Notes: generated by a model from the sequence alone, not told the origin. A DNA stretch of 64,000 nt from Haloarcula vallismortis ATCC 29715 (GCF_000337775.1 NZ_AOLQ01000040.1:1-64000), one strand, 5' to 3'. Positions 18,887 through 27,930 are shown, counted from the first letter of the stretch. Made by a program: numbers and translations.

Positions 18887-20005
18887 ATGGACTACACGGA
18901 ACCCCAGTTCTTCCGGGTCATGCAGTACGCGGCCCGGGCCGACCGGGACGTGGTGGACATGGTGTCGGGCAACCCCGACTGGGACCCGCCCGAGGGGATT
19001 CGGGACGGGCTCAGAGACTACGCCGAGGCCCCGGCGGATGACTACCAGTACCCGCCCAGCGTGGGGATGACGCCCCTTCGCGACGAAATCGCCGCCCGAC
19101 GCGGTGTGGACCGGAACCGAGTACTTGTCACGAACGGTGCGGGTGAGGCGAACCACCTCGCGATGACCGGCGGGCTCCACCGCTTCGACGGCAACGAGAT
19201 TCTCTTGACGGACCCGGTCTACCCCTACTACGCCGGGCGGGCGAACTTCATCGGTGCAGACATCTCCTTCGTCCCGGTCGACGAGGACAACCGACTGGCC
19301 CCCGCGGACGTTCGAGCGGCCGCGAGCGAGGAGACGGCCGTCATCGTCGTCAATTCGCCGAACAACCCCACCGGGGCGGTGTACGACGCAGACGCGATGG
19401 CCGAGTTCGCAGCCATCGCCGAGGAGTACGACGCACTGCTGCTCAGCGACGAAGTGTACGACCACTTCGACTACGCAGGTCGGTTCAGTTCGGCGCTGCG
19501 CGCCGACTCTGACCACGTCGTCGCCACCAACTCCTTTTCGAAGACGATGGCGATCACCGGCTTCCGGGTCGGCTACGCGATTTTCCCGCCAGAGGACGGC
19601 CCGACCGGTGACCTGCTGGAACGGGCTCGAACCCAGCACATGCTCACAAATGTTACCGGGAGTCGGCCGGCACAGTACGCCGTCCTGCGGGCGCTGAAGA
19701 CGACGAGTCCGGACTACTACGCTGCTTGCCGACGCCGCCTCGAAGCCCGCGTCGATGAGTTCTGTGGGGCGCTGGCGGAAGCCGGGGCCGAGTACAACCG
19801 CCCCGACGGCGGCTTCTACGTGATGGCGCGGTTCCCCGACTTCCCGGGGTCGTTCGAGAACGTGTACGAACTCGTGGACGAAGCCGGCGTGGCCGGGATG
19901 CCCGGCGAAGCCTTTGGCGACTCACGGAGCGACTGGATACGGTTCGCGCTCGTGACGCCCAGGGTAGACGAGGCGGCGACGCGGCTGGCGGAGTATTTTG
20001 AGTAA
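18887..20005 (+). CDS. PLP-dependent class I/II aminotransferase
   Basis: The 372-residue protein has the fold-type I features: VSGNPDWDPPEG at the start, TNGAGEANH, NSPNNPTGAVYDADAM, and the Schiff-base lysine in NSFSKTMAITGFRVGYA near residue 218. The C-terminal arginine region (WIRFALVTP) binds the substrate carboxylate. The amino donor and acceptor are not readable. It converges on the methylaspartate cluster; glutamate-related transamination would fit that context, but this is inference. The ATG at 18887 gives MDYTEPQFFRVMQYA; sequence upstream of it overlaps the small membrane protein. Confidence 0.88.
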   Translation: MDYTEPQFFRVMQYAARADRDVVDMVSGNPDWDPPEGIRDGLRDYAEAPADDYQYPPSVGMTPLRDEIAARRGVDRNRVLVTNGAGEANHLAMTGGLHRFDGNEILLTDPVYPYYAGRANFIGADISFVPVDEDNRLAPADVRAAASEETAVIVVNSPNNPTGAVYDADAMAEFAAIAEEYDALLLSDEVYDHFDYAGRFSSALRADSDHVVATNSFSKTMAITGFRVGYAIFPPEDGPTGDLLERARTQHMLTNVTGSRPAQYAVLRALKTTSPDYYAACRRRLEARVDEFCGALAEAGAEYNRPDGGFYVMARFPDFPGSFENVYELVDEAGVAGMPGEAFGDSRSDWIRFALVTPRVDEAATRLAEYFE

Positions 20006-20028
20006 GCAAAAACGGTCGTCGGCGTAGG

Positions 20029-21069
20029 TCAGCCGAAAATCAGGTCCACGTCTCTCGCCCGCGCCAGTAGGTCGTCGGCGTAGTACTCCCCGGTCTGGGC
20101 GGGGTGGGTGTCGTCGATGGCCCGCACCGTTTTGACAGTGTTGGCGAAGTTCTTGTAGGTCGCCTCGTCGACCATCTGGCCGTCGACGACGACCGCGCCG
20201 GTCCCCTCGCGCTTGGCCTCGTTGAACGACTCGATCTTGTGGAGGTCCCGCTCCAGTTCCTCGGTCGTGGGCATATGGATGCGGTTGGCCTGCGTGGTCT
20301 GTTTGGGGTGCAGCGACCACGAGCCGTCGATGCCGATGGTCGCCTCGTGTTCGACCTGGTCGGCGTAGCCCTCGGCGTTGTAGTAGGTGACGCCGGCGCG
20401 CTCGTGGAACAACTGATCGAAGGGGCCGCCGATGGAAACGATGTCGGCCGCGCTCGTCTCGTTCGAGAGCGCTTCGAGCAGGCCATCCCAGCGGGGCCGT
20501 TCGCCGTTGAGCGCGCGGCCGCCGAGTTCGGCGGTGTAGTCCACAGGGCCGAAGACGAGCGCCGACAGCCGCGAATCAGCCGCGAACTGGCAGATTTCAC
20601 GGAGGTCGGAGCGGCCCGGCGCTGTCTCCAGAATGATAGCCATATCCAGCGCGCCCTCGGAGAGCCCGGCGTCCCGTTCAGCGTCGGCGATGACGCCCGC
20701 AGCGTCGCGCACGTCCTCGAGGCGGCCGACCTTCGGGAAGACGAAGCCGTCCAGTTCCTCACCGACCTCATCGGCCAAGCGGGTCACCTGTTCGATGCCG
20801 CGCTCGCGGGCGTCGGCGTCGTCGTAGGCCCACTCGACCCGCGGGAGAATCTCCCCCGCGAACTCGTCGGCGTGGTCGGGGACGTGTTCGATGATGTTGT
20901 CGACGGCCTCGGCTTTCATCGACGGCGCGGTGCCGTCCTCGATGTCGGGGACGAGCCAGTCGGGGGTCTGGAACCCCTCGCTCGTGAGTCCCGAGACGAG
21001 GAACTTCGCGCTGTTGTCGTTCGGTATCGCGGCCGGTGCGGTCTGGAATGTGCGACAGAGTCGTGTCAT
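20029..21069 (-). CDS. citE1: Beta-methylmalyl-CoA lyase (CitE-like, HpcH/HpaI family)
   Basis: This 346-residue protein of the CitE/malyl-CoA lyase family has PDIEDGTAPSMKAEA near residue 40, FVFPKVGRLEDV near residue 110, IILETAPGRSDL and LVFGPVDYTAELGG in the metal and CoA region, and WSLHPKQ near the C-terminus. As the last gene of the methylaspartate cluster it should cleave beta-methylmalyl-CoA to glyoxylate and propionyl-CoA. That is the assigned role of this CitE paralogue in Haloarcula. Its ATG overlaps the stop of the hydratase gene by 4 bases. Confidence 0.9.
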   Translation of the reverse strand: MTRLCRTFQTAPAAIPNDNSAKFLVSGLTSEGFQTPDWLVPDIEDGTAPSMKAEAVDNIIEHVPDHADEFAGEILPRVEWAYDDADARERGIEQVTRLADEVGEELDGFVFPKVGRLEDVRDAAGVIADAERDAGLSEGALDMAIILETAPGRSDLREICQFAADSRLSALVFGPVDYTAELGGRALNGERPRWDGLLEALSNETSAADIVSIGGPFDQLFHERAGVTYYNAEGYADQVEHEATIGIDGSWSLHPKQTTQANRIHMPTTEELERDLHKIESFNEAKREGTGAVVVDGQMVDEATYKNFANTVKTVRAIDDTHPAQTGEYYADDLLARARDVDLIFG

Positions 21070-22142
21070 GTATCTCGCTGAATGAGTGCGGTTCGCCGGC
21101 CAGAGTAGACCGGGGTCTGCTCCTGATTGAACGCGACGTGTTCGAAGGTGACCGCGCCGGCCCGCGATGGCCCGGCGTCGGGGTCACAGTCGAGGACGCG
21201 GGTGAACCCGTAGACGGTGTCACCGAGCGTGACGAAGTCGTGGAACCGCTCGTCGGCGAAGCGGTGCTCGCGGTAGGTCGCCTCGTCCGAGCGGGCGTGT
21301 GCCAGCGCAATCGAGCGGGTCACGTCGCCGTAGGCGACGATGTCGCCCGAGGGCGAGTCAGCCATCTCGTCGCGGTTGTGGTGCTGCCGGGCGGTGTTGA
21401 GCGTCGCCAGCGGGAGGCCCGCGACCAACTGGTCGTCCATCGTCCGCCCGCGTTCGTGGCGGTAGGCGACGGCGGCGTTCTCCTCGCGGGCGGTGTCGAG
21501 CGCCCGCTGGAAGTCCTCGAAGTGTTCTCCCTCGGGTGTGACGAGCGTGTCCGGGAGCGTCGGGTCGCTCTCATCCTGCTCGCCGACCGCGCCGCCGTCA
21601 GTCGCCGCCGGCTCCCGGCGCGGGATCATATTCGTCCGCTGGTAGGAGACCAGTCTCTCGCCGGTTTCGCGGTTCCGGCCCTCTGTCTCCCACGTAACGA
21701 TGCCGTACTTCGGGCGGGACGAGGAGGTCCGGGTGTCGACGACAGTCGAGGTGACCGACAGCGGCGTGCCGGCCGTCGCTGGCTGATAGAACTCCACGTC
21801 GTCCCGGCCGAGGAAGTAGCCCCCCTTCTCTGAGAGGTCCTCAACGGTAATGCCCATCACACAGGCCAGCAGGTAATCGGGGTGAACCGGGCGCTCCTCG
21901 AAACCACGCTCCTGGGCAGTGTCAGCCCGCCAGTACGCCGGGTCGTGGTTGAGCGTCTGGCCCATCCACTGCTCGCTGCCGTGATGGGTGAGTCGGAGGC
22001 CGGGGTCGTGCACGAGTTTGTCGCCCTCCGCGAAGAACTCGAAGAAGTGGCCCTTCTCCCGGGTGTCGGCCCGGTCGAGCAGCCTGTCGAACGTCTCGCC
22101 GTCCGAGAGGTCCAGCGTGTCGGGGTCGGCCCAGTCAGTCAT
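21066..22142 (-). CDS. mch: Mesaconyl-CoA hydratase (MaoC-like double hotdog)
   Basis: The 358-residue protein has two MaoC-like halves. The second half contains the pattern YGDVTRSIALAHARS, and the first has DPAYWRADTAQERGF and HPDYLLACVMGITVEDLS. It hydrates mesaconyl-C1-CoA to beta-methylmalyl-CoA in the methylaspartate cycle. The ATG at 22142 starts MTDWADPDTLDL; the frame upstream lies inside mal and is not coding. It is overlapped by mal at its start (8 bases) and by citE1 at its end (4 bases), so the operon is tightly coupled. Confidence 0.9.
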   Translation of the reverse strand: MTDWADPDTLDLSDGETFDRLLDRADTREKGHFFEFFAEGDKLVHDPGLRLTHHGSEQWMGQTLNHDPAYWRADTAQERGFEERPVHPDYLLACVMGITVEDLSEKGGYFLGRDDVEFYQPATAGTPLSVTSTVVDTRTSSSRPKYGIVTWETEGRNRETGERLVSYQRTNMIPRREPAATDGGAVGEQDESDPTLPDTLVTPEGEHFEDFQRALDTAREENAAVAYRHERGRTMDDQLVAGLPLATLNTARQHHNRDEMADSPSGDIVAYGDVTRSIALAHARSDEATYREHRFADERFHDFVTLGDTVYGFTRVLDCDPDAGPSRAGAVTFEHVAFNQEQTPVYSGRRTALIQRDT

Positions 22143-23403
22143 CGGCCGGCACCTCCCGTGTGGCTGCCCGGCGCGCAAGCGCCCGCCGCATCTCGTTCGT
22201 GACGACCATGAACCCCTCGTCGAAGCCCATGCCCGGTTTCGCCAGCACCTGCGCGGCGTCGGTCGCCAGCGCGACGTGGGCACAGGCCCGCGCCGAGGTC
22301 ACGGTCTCGTTACAGGTCCCGCCGACGTAGGCACGGGTGTCCGTTCCCTCGCAGTACAGTACCGCCTCGGCCGAGCGCTGGATACCGCCGAGGTCCGGCG
22401 TCTTTATCTGGACCAAGTCGGCGGCTTCCGCGTCGACGAACGCCTGCACGTCCTCGAAGGTGTTGCACCACTCGTCGGCGACGATGTCGACCTCGACGCC
22501 GGCATCCGCGAGGCCGTCCCGGAGTTCGGCCATCTCGGTTATCTGCGCCTCGCGGCCGCCGGCGTCCATCGGACCCTCGACCTGGAGGGGGTACGGCGCG
22601 GCGGCCTCCTGCAGGGTCTCGAAGTAGTCGGTCACCTCGGTCCGGTCGTACGGCGGGCCGAACACCTTCCCGAGGATGCCGTACACGTCGACGTGGAAGC
22701 GCGGCGAGTACGGTTCCGGCCCGAGCGCCGTCGCTCGGTCCGAGAGCCACGCGAGATAGTCACGCAAGCCCTCGCCGTTCTCGCCGACCTTCTCGACGCT
22801 GTTGAACAGACCGTGGGGGAGCACCGGAACGCCCTTGATGAGCATCTTCTCGGCGTTGATGCGGCGCTCGTCGCCCGACTGGCCGAACACCGGAATCGGT
22901 GAAGTCGCCGGCTCCGTGTCGTAGGTGTCGGCGAGTACGTCCGTCGGCGTCACGCCTTGCGCCTGCGCGGCGGCGTTCAGCAATGCTTGCGAGACGCCGT
23001 ATCGGACCGCCGTATGGAGTTGGCCACCGCCCGAGCGGTGGGCGTCCATCTCCTCTAGCATTGTCGTGTTGGCCCCGAACTGGGTCGCGTCCTGCCCGCG
23101 GAGGGCGTCGGCGACGGGCCCCTCGACGACGGGGCGGTACTTCTCGGCCCGGAACAGCGGGTCCCGACCGCCAGCGCCGGAGTACTGCACCGCGGCGCAG
23201 TCGCCGGTCGCAATGGAGCCGTCGGCGAGTTCGATCTCCACGATAAGCGCCTCGCCGGCCTCGCGGATGCGGTCAAACCCCTCGGTGACGGGCTGGCCGT
23301 CGTAGGCGAACCCGCTCTGGGTCGCCCCGTCCTTGATGGCCTGCTGGTCGTCGAAGAAGAACCCGGAGAGGCCCGGAACCGTTCGCACGTCCTCAATCCG
23401 CAT
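22135..23403 (-). CDS. mal: Methylaspartate ammonia-lyase
   Basis: The 422-residue enolase-superfamily enzyme removes ammonia from (2S,3S)-3-methylaspartate to give mesaconate. Key pieces are FHVDVYG (metal aspartate), YPLQVEGPMDAGGR, VDIVADEWCNTFED, and the catalytic lysine in VQIKTPDLGGI. GTCNETVTSARACAHVAL matches the family's substrate-binding loop. The length is close to that of the bacterial enzymes. The ATG at 23403 overlaps the end of glmE by 11 bases. Confidence 0.95.
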   Translation of the reverse strand: MRIEDVRTVPGLSGFFFDDQQAIKDGATQSGFAYDGQPVTEGFDRIREAGEALIVEIELADGSIATGDCAAVQYSGAGGRDPLFRAEKYRPVVEGPVADALRGQDATQFGANTTMLEEMDAHRSGGGQLHTAVRYGVSQALLNAAAQAQGVTPTDVLADTYDTEPATSPIPVFGQSGDERRINAEKMLIKGVPVLPHGLFNSVEKVGENGEGLRDYLAWLSDRATALGPEPYSPRFHVDVYGILGKVFGPPYDRTEVTDYFETLQEAAAPYPLQVEGPMDAGGREAQITEMAELRDGLADAGVEVDIVADEWCNTFEDVQAFVDAEAADLVQIKTPDLGGIQRSAEAVLYCEGTDTRAYVGGTCNETVTSARACAHVALATDAAQVLAKPGMGFDEGFMVVTNEMRRALARRAATREVPADD

Positions 23404-24856
23404 CGCTGGCACCCCCTGCGGGGCTGTTGTCGCCGGTCGGACGCCCGATGAGCTTCCCGTCGCTGATGGCGTCCACGTCGTCGGCGACCATCCGGAACGA
23501 CTGGTCGCGGCCCTCGGTCTCGGCCCGTTCGCCCAGCCGCGCGGCGTGAATCTCCTTGATGTCGTCCGGGAGCGCGAGGTCCGCGAACTCGAAGATTCGG
23601 ACCCGGCCGTCGTCGTCTCTGGCCGGCAGCACTGCGCCCTCGGCGGCGTCACTCGGCGCAAAGGGCACGTCCAGCGCGCCGCTGTCGAAGGCGTTGATAA
23701 CCCCCTGTGCCACGTCGCCGTCGCCGGCGTCGTAGATAGCGTCCATCAGCGCCCGCGTCTCTCGCTCGATGAGCGCCTGTTCCTCTTCGATACCACCCAG
23801 ATCGATGTCCTGTTCGATCATCATATCGATAAGCTGTCTCGTCGTTCGCAGTCCGGCCGCGTTGGCCTCTTTCGTCGGCACGCCCTGGAACTCCTGGGCG
23901 GACTTCGTGATGACTTTGTCCGGCTGGGCGACGGCCGCCGTCGCGCCGCCGAGGCTGATGACGCCGTTGGCGCGGGCCTCGTCGGGCGGGAAGCCCCCCA
24001 TCCACTCGTGGAAGACGGTGGTGACAGTCACTTCGTCGCGGAGGTACTCGTTGCCGAGCTTCCGCAGCGCGCGCAGCGCCGCCACGTCCTGCACGAGGTT
24101 CCCGACCTGTCCGTAGCCCAGCGTGAGCGACCGAACGCCCTGCGTCGCGGCTAACTCACCCTCGACAAGCATCACTGCGATGGCGATGCTCGGCGGGACA
24201 AGGGTGCCGGTCAGCGGGCCGAACGGTTCGCGGTTGATGGTGACACCGCGTTCGGTGTAGGCTCCACAGAGCCGGTCGACGAACTGCCAGTGCTCGATGG
24301 TCGTCGCGAGGTCGTGCCGCTTGGTGTACGGAATGTTGTAGGATATCGGCCCGCCCTCGAAGCTCTGGAAGCCGCCGGCGAGCGTGACCATCGCCAGCAG
24401 TCGGGCGTCGGGCGTGCCGTGGCGGACCTCGACCGGCGCGTCGAGCGCCCGGATAAGCCGTCGGCAGTCCTCGACGCCGTGGTTCACTGCGGGGAAGCCG
24501 TTCAGTTCGTTCTCGTCGCTGCCGCGAGAGGCAGCCAGTCCCTCTTCTGCCTTCTCGTACTCGTTGTCACGCGTGTACGAGTCGATAGTCGTCGGCAAGA
24601 GGTCCGCGCCGCCCTCGTCCTGCAGGTACCGCAGCAGGTCGATCTGTTCTTCGAGGCAGGGAACACCCGCCCGCGGCTGGAGGAGTGGCTGGTCAGCCGA
24701 CTCCAGCACCGTGGCGAACTGTTTCGAGGCGGGCAGCGACTCGTGGAAGGCGATGGCCTCCTCGAAATCGACTTCCCGGCCCGTGTGCCAGTTGTCCCTG
24801 AGTTCGTTTGCGATGCGCTGTAGCTGGTCGTCGCTGAGTCGCTCGTCAGTTGGCAT
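23393..24856 (-). CDS. glmE: Glutamate mutase epsilon (catalytic) subunit
   Basis: The 487-residue TIM-barrel subunit of adenosylcobalamin-dependent glutamate mutase, which rearranges L-glutamate to 3-methylaspartate, contains the expected blocks: QPRAGVPCLEEQIDLLRYLQ, AVNHGVEDCRRL, VRHGTPDARLLAM, EGGPISYNIPYTKR and REPFGPLTGTLVPP. A GTG six bases upstream (24862) is in frame but overlaps the stop of glmS, so the ATG at 24856 is preferred; two bases separate it from that stop. The C-terminal 90 residues are acidic, as usual in haloarchaea. Confidence 0.95.
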   Translation of the reverse strand: MPTDERLSDDQLQRIANELRDNWHTGREVDFEEAIAFHESLPASKQFATVLESADQPLLQPRAGVPCLEEQIDLLRYLQDEGGADLLPTTIDSYTRDNEYEKAEEGLAASRGSDENELNGFPAVNHGVEDCRRLIRALDAPVEVRHGTPDARLLAMVTLAGGFQSFEGGPISYNIPYTKRHDLATTIEHWQFVDRLCGAYTERGVTINREPFGPLTGTLVPPSIAIAVMLVEGELAATQGVRSLTLGYGQVGNLVQDVAALRALRKLGNEYLRDEVTVTTVFHEWMGGFPPDEARANGVISLGGATAAVAQPDKVITKSAQEFQGVPTKEANAAGLRTTRQLIDMMIEQDIDLGGIEEEQALIERETRALMDAIYDAGDGDVAQGVINAFDSGALDVPFAPSDAAEGAVLPARDDDGRVRIFEFADLALPDDIKEIHAARLGERAETEGRDQSFRMVADDVDAISDGKLIGRPTGDNSPAGGASDAD

Positions 24857-24858
24857 AG

Positions 24859-25299
24859 TCACCCGTCAACCCTGATCTGCTCCGCCTCTGTTGTCGTCAG
24901 TTGCAGGTCTTCGCGGAGCATCTCGATGGCCTCTTCCGGGTCTGTCTCCGCGTCGAAGACCCGGTCGAAGCCCATCTGCCGGAAGGTTGCCTGCGTCTCC
25001 TCGAAGTCGGACTGGCCGACGGCGAGGTTCCCACCGACGTAAGTGAGCACGTCGAGCCCAGCGTCGTCGAGCTCGTCGTGAAGCCCCTCGCAGTCCTGAC
25101 GGGCGTGCCCGTACAGCGAGGATACGAGTACTGCCTCGGCGTCGTGAGATTTCGCGGCGGAGACGAACTCGTCCTGTGACGTCTGGACGCCGAGGTTGAT
25201 GACCTCGAAGCCAGCGGCCGAGAGCGCCTGCTCTAGAATCGTGATGCCGACGACGTGCGCGTCGGAGCCAATCACGCCGAGGATAACGGTCCGGGGCAT
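24859..25299 (-). CDS. glmS: Glutamate mutase sigma (B12-binding) subunit
   Basis: The 146-residue cobalamin-binding domain has the base-off motif D-x-H-x-x-G (GSDAHVVGITIL, residues 12-23), SSLYGHARQDC in the middle and YVGGNLAVG later. It pairs with GlmE directly downstream. It is the first gene of the leftward operon. The TATA element GGTTTATC (25325-25332, minus strand) sits about 28 bases before the ATG, so the operon transcript is probably leaderless. Activity requires B12, and no B12 riboswitch was recognised upstream. Confidence 0.95.
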   Translation of the reverse strand: MPRTVILGVIGSDAHVVGITILEQALSAAGFEVINLGVQTSQDEFVSAAKSHDAEAVLVSSLYGHARQDCEGLHDELDDAGLDVLTYVGGNLAVGQSDFEETQATFRQMGFDRVFDAETDPEEAIEMLREDLQLTTTEAEQIRVDG

Positions 25300-25420
25300 G
25301 TACTACCCCGTCATCGGCGGGTAGTGATAAACCTAATGGTCTTTCATGATAATATGGCCTTAAGGAATTTATAACGGACGTTCAAGAAGGTTTATGCGGC
25401 CGCCCCGTCGTGATTTTCCC
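25300..25420. promoter_or_regulatory. Divergent promoter region of the methylaspartate cluster
   Basis: This 121-base region drives glmS leftward and mct rightward. The leftward TATA (GGTTTATC, minus strand) is at 25325-25332. The rightward TATA (GTTTATG) is near 25390-25396, about 27 bases before the mct ATG. Between them lies the perfect palindrome CCTTAAGG at 25358-25365 within an AT-rich stretch that also holds AATTTATAAC. A central palindrome between two divergent TATA boxes is a good candidate for one operator controlling both arms. Confidence 0.55.
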
Positions 25421-26611
25421 ATGGGTGCGCTTGACGACTTGCGTGTGCTTGACCTGACACAGGTCCTCGCCGGACCGTACTGTACGATGTTGCTCGCTGA
25501 CATGGGCGCGGACGTGGTAAAGGTCGAACGCCCCGGCGGCGACCTCATCAGGTCGAACCCGCCGTTCGTGAGCGACAGCGACGAGGAAGCCTACGGCGGG
25601 TATTTCCAGAGTGTCAACCGCGGGAAACGCTCGCTCGAACTCGATCTGGGGACCGATGAGGACCGTGAGGCGTTCCTCTCGCTCGTCGAGCGCGCAGACG
25701 TGGTGGTAGAGAACTTCAAGGCCGGCACGATGGAGAAGTTCGACTGCGGCTACGAGACGCTTCGGGAACGCAACCCGGACCTCATCTACTCCTCCATCCG
25801 TGGCTTTGGCGACCCGCGAACGGGTGAGACCCACCGGCAGGGCCAGCCCTCGTTCGACCTCATCGCGCAGGCGCTTGGCGGCGTCATGGAAATCACCGGC
25901 CAGTCGGATGGTCCGCCAACGAAGGTCGGCCCGGGCGTCGGCGACCTCTTTACCGCCGTGTTGAACGCCGTCGGTATCCTCGCGGCCGTGCATCACCGCG
26001 AGCGAACGGGCGAGGGGCAGTACGTCGATACGGCGATGTACGACTCGATGGTGTCGCTGTGCGAGCGGACGGTGTATCAGTACTCCTGTGACGGCGAGTC
26101 GCCGACCCGGCAGGGGAACTCCCATCCGACGCTGTTCCCGTATGACTCCTTCGAGGCCGCCGACGGCCACGTCGTCATTGCGGCGTTCTCCGACGGCCAC
26201 TGGGAGGCGCTATGTGAGGCGATGGAGCGCCCGGACCTCGCTGCGGACTACCCCGACGCCGGCAGCCGGATCGCGAACCGCGAGTCTCTGCGCCGCGAGA
26301 TCGCCGATTGGACCGCGACCATCGACTCTGAGACGCTCCTCGATCTGCTCGAAGGACGCGTGCCGGCCGCCCCCGTCCAGAACACCGCCGACATCTTCGA
26401 GGACCCCCACATCCACGACCGGGAGATGCTCGCCGAGGTGGACCAGCCGGGCGCAGACGACCGGATGACCATCGCCGGGAGTCCAATAAAGATGACCGAG
26501 ACGATGCCCTCTCCCGGTGGTCGCGCGCCGTTGCTAGACGAGCACAGGGCGGAACTGCTCGATGAGGCTGGGGTCGGGACAGAGACTAATCGCGTCGAAG
26601 GCGACGACTAA
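25421..26611 (+). CDS. mct: Succinyl-CoA:mesaconate CoA-transferase (family III)
   Basis: The 396-residue family III CoA-transferase starts MGALDDLRVLDLTQVLAGPY. It contains ADMGADVVKVERPGGD, NRGKRSLELDL, and the catalytic aspartate expected in PSFDLIAQALGG. It activates mesaconate with succinyl-CoA for the hydratase encoded across the divergent promoter. The ATG at 25421 was chosen because the TATA box lies 25-30 bases upstream; an in-frame ATG at 25394 would fall inside that box. Assignment as the mesaconate enzyme rests on cluster context. Confidence 0.9.
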   Translation: MGALDDLRVLDLTQVLAGPYCTMLLADMGADVVKVERPGGDLIRSNPPFVSDSDEEAYGGYFQSVNRGKRSLELDLGTDEDREAFLSLVERADVVVENFKAGTMEKFDCGYETLRERNPDLIYSSIRGFGDPRTGETHRQGQPSFDLIAQALGGVMEITGQSDGPPTKVGPGVGDLFTAVLNAVGILAAVHHRERTGEGQYVDTAMYDSMVSLCERTVYQYSCDGESPTRQGNSHPTLFPYDSFEAADGHVVIAAFSDGHWEALCEAMERPDLAADYPDAGSRIANRESLRREIADWTATIDSETLLDLLEGRVPAAPVQNTADIFEDPHIHDREMLAEVDQPGADDRMTIAGSPIKMTETMPSPGGRAPLLDEHRAELLDEAGVGTETNRVEGDD

Positions 26612-26681
26612 TCGGCAACTGCCGGCAATTTTCACCACATCAGGGCAGGACCATTATCTATCATGAGCCGTAGAATAGGCT

Positions 26682-27122
26682 ATGGTCGAAGTTCCAGATG
26701 CGCTCAGTACATTGTTCAGTGCCCAGATAGAAACGGACGGGGACCGATATGTCGTCGAAATCCCGAAAAGTGAAGTATCCCACGGCGCAGTTTCGCCGGG
26801 CGAGACCTATCGTGTCGGCCTGCTTTCGCAGGTCGACGCCGGCTCGTCGACGGCAGCCCCGACCCAGGCGCCCAAGCAGGATACCGATCCGGGTCGAGTC
26901 GACACCGGCGTCCCGCAACCGCCAGTCGACGAGGGCGAAATCCGAAACGTGACCATCGAATCGCTCGGCGATCAGGGCGACGGCATCGCCAAGGTCGAAC
27001 GCGGGTACGTCGTCATCGTTCCCGACGGCGAACCGGGCGACTCACCGACTGTCGAAATCGAGACTGTACAGGAAAACGTCGCGTTTGCGAGCGTCGTCGA
27101 TAACGACGGCCGGACCGTATAA
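26682..27122 (+). CDS. TRAM-domain RNA-binding protein
   Basis: The 146-residue protein has an N-terminal small domain (residues 1-50), a flexible Ser/Ala/Pro/Gln linker, and a C-terminal TRAM domain (about 84-146) with IESLGDQGDGIAKVERGYVV. TRAM domains bind tRNA or structured RNA, and stand-alone archaeal TRAM proteins have been described as RNA chaperones. An ATTATCTATC element near 26652 is about 28 bases upstream of the ATG. It lies just before tbp on the same strand but is 200 bases away, so it is probably a separate transcript. Confidence 0.87.
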   Translation: MVEVPDALSTLFSAQIETDGDRYVVEIPKSEVSHGAVSPGETYRVGLLSQVDAGSSTAAPTQAPKQDTDPGRVDTGVPQPPVDEGEIRNVTIESLGDQGDGIAKVERGYVVIVPDGEPGDSPTVEIETVQENVAFASVVDNDGRTV

Positions 27123-27286
27123 CGGCGCAGGGTCCTCTTTACTGGCCCCAGTGACCACCAGGCCAGCCCCGAGTGTTGGAACAAACAGTCACAGCAGGGG
27201 CGCTCAACCGACAGACTCCTACTTGAATGGAATCTGTCGGACGTGGTAGAGGTCGAAGAACGACTAGTAATCACAGCATCACAAAC

Positions 27287-27317
27287 GTTTATATGATTTA
27301 AATCCGGTATTTAAAAC
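27287..27317 (+). promoter_or_regulatory. Tandem TATA elements before tbp
   Basis: GTTTATATG at 27287-27295 and GTATTTAAAAC at 27307-27317 both precede the tbp ATG at 27323. The first is spaced for a start site near 27315 and is the better box. The second could bind TBP itself and occlude the start, which would fit self-limitation; this is inference. Confidence 0.5.
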
Positions 27318-27322
27318 ACTAT

Positions 27323-27883
27323 ATGGTCGACCCAAAAGAGAGCATTGACATCGAAAATGTCGTTGCTTCGACCGGAATCGGACAAGAACTCGACCTTGAG
27401 AGCGTCGCGATGGACCTGGAGGGGGCCGACTACGACCCCGAGCAGTTCCCGGGCCTCGTCTATCGGACACAGGACCCTAAATCCGCCGCGCTCATCTTCC
27501 GGTCGGGCAAGATCGTCTGCACGGGTGCGAAATCGACGGACGATGTCCACCAGAGTCTGCGTATCGTCTTCGACAAGCTCCGCGACCTGAACATCCAGGT
27601 CGACGACGACCCAGAAATCGTCGTCCAGAACATCGTCAGCTCCGCGGACCTCGGTAGTTCGCTCAACCTCAACGCCATCGCTATCGGTCTCGGGCTGGAA
27701 AACATCGAATACGAGCCAGAGCAGTTCCCGGGCCTCGTCTACCGACTCGATGAGCCCGACGTGGTCGCGCTACTGTTCGGTTCGGGGAAGCTCGTTGTCA
27801 CCGGTGGCAAGCGAAAGGAGGACGCCGAAGAAGCCGTCGACACCATCGTCGAGCGACTCAGCGACCTCGGTCTGCTGGACTAA
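27323..27883 (+). CDS. tbp: TATA-box-binding protein
   Basis: The 186-residue general transcription factor is a direct repeat of two saddle halves. Each contains PEQFPGLVYR (around residues 40-49 and 131-140), followed by FRSGKIVCTGAKS and FGSGKLVVTGGKR respectively. It recruits TFB and RNA polymerase to promoters. The acidic C-terminus is short. Haloarchaea often have several TBPs; this is one with a complete fold. A stem-loop with a T-run follows at 27897-27930. Confidence 0.97.
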   Translation: MVDPKESIDIENVVASTGIGQELDLESVAMDLEGADYDPEQFPGLVYRTQDPKSAALIFRSGKIVCTGAKSTDDVHQSLRIVFDKLRDLNIQVDDDPEIVVQNIVSSADLGSSLNLNAIAIGLGLENIEYEPEQFPGLVYRLDEPDVVALLFGSGKLVVTGGKRKEDAEEAVDTIVERLSDLGLLD

Positions 27884-27896
27884 CGGCTCGGTAACA

Positions 27897-27930
27897 GTGA
27901 CTGGGCGGCGGTCAGTCACAGCCCGTTTTT
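27897..27930 (+). terminator. Probable terminator after tbp
   Basis: GTGACTG (27897-27903) pairs perfectly with CAGTCAC (27913-27919) around a 9-base GC loop, and TTTTT follows at 27926-27930. It lies 14 bases after the tbp stop. The T-run is the usual archaeal termination signal; the stem is an extra. Confidence 0.5.

Noticed and set aside
25394-25420. Earlier in-frame ATG of the mesaconate CoA-transferase gene
   Set aside because: It lies within the likely TATA box, so the ATG at 25421 is preferred.
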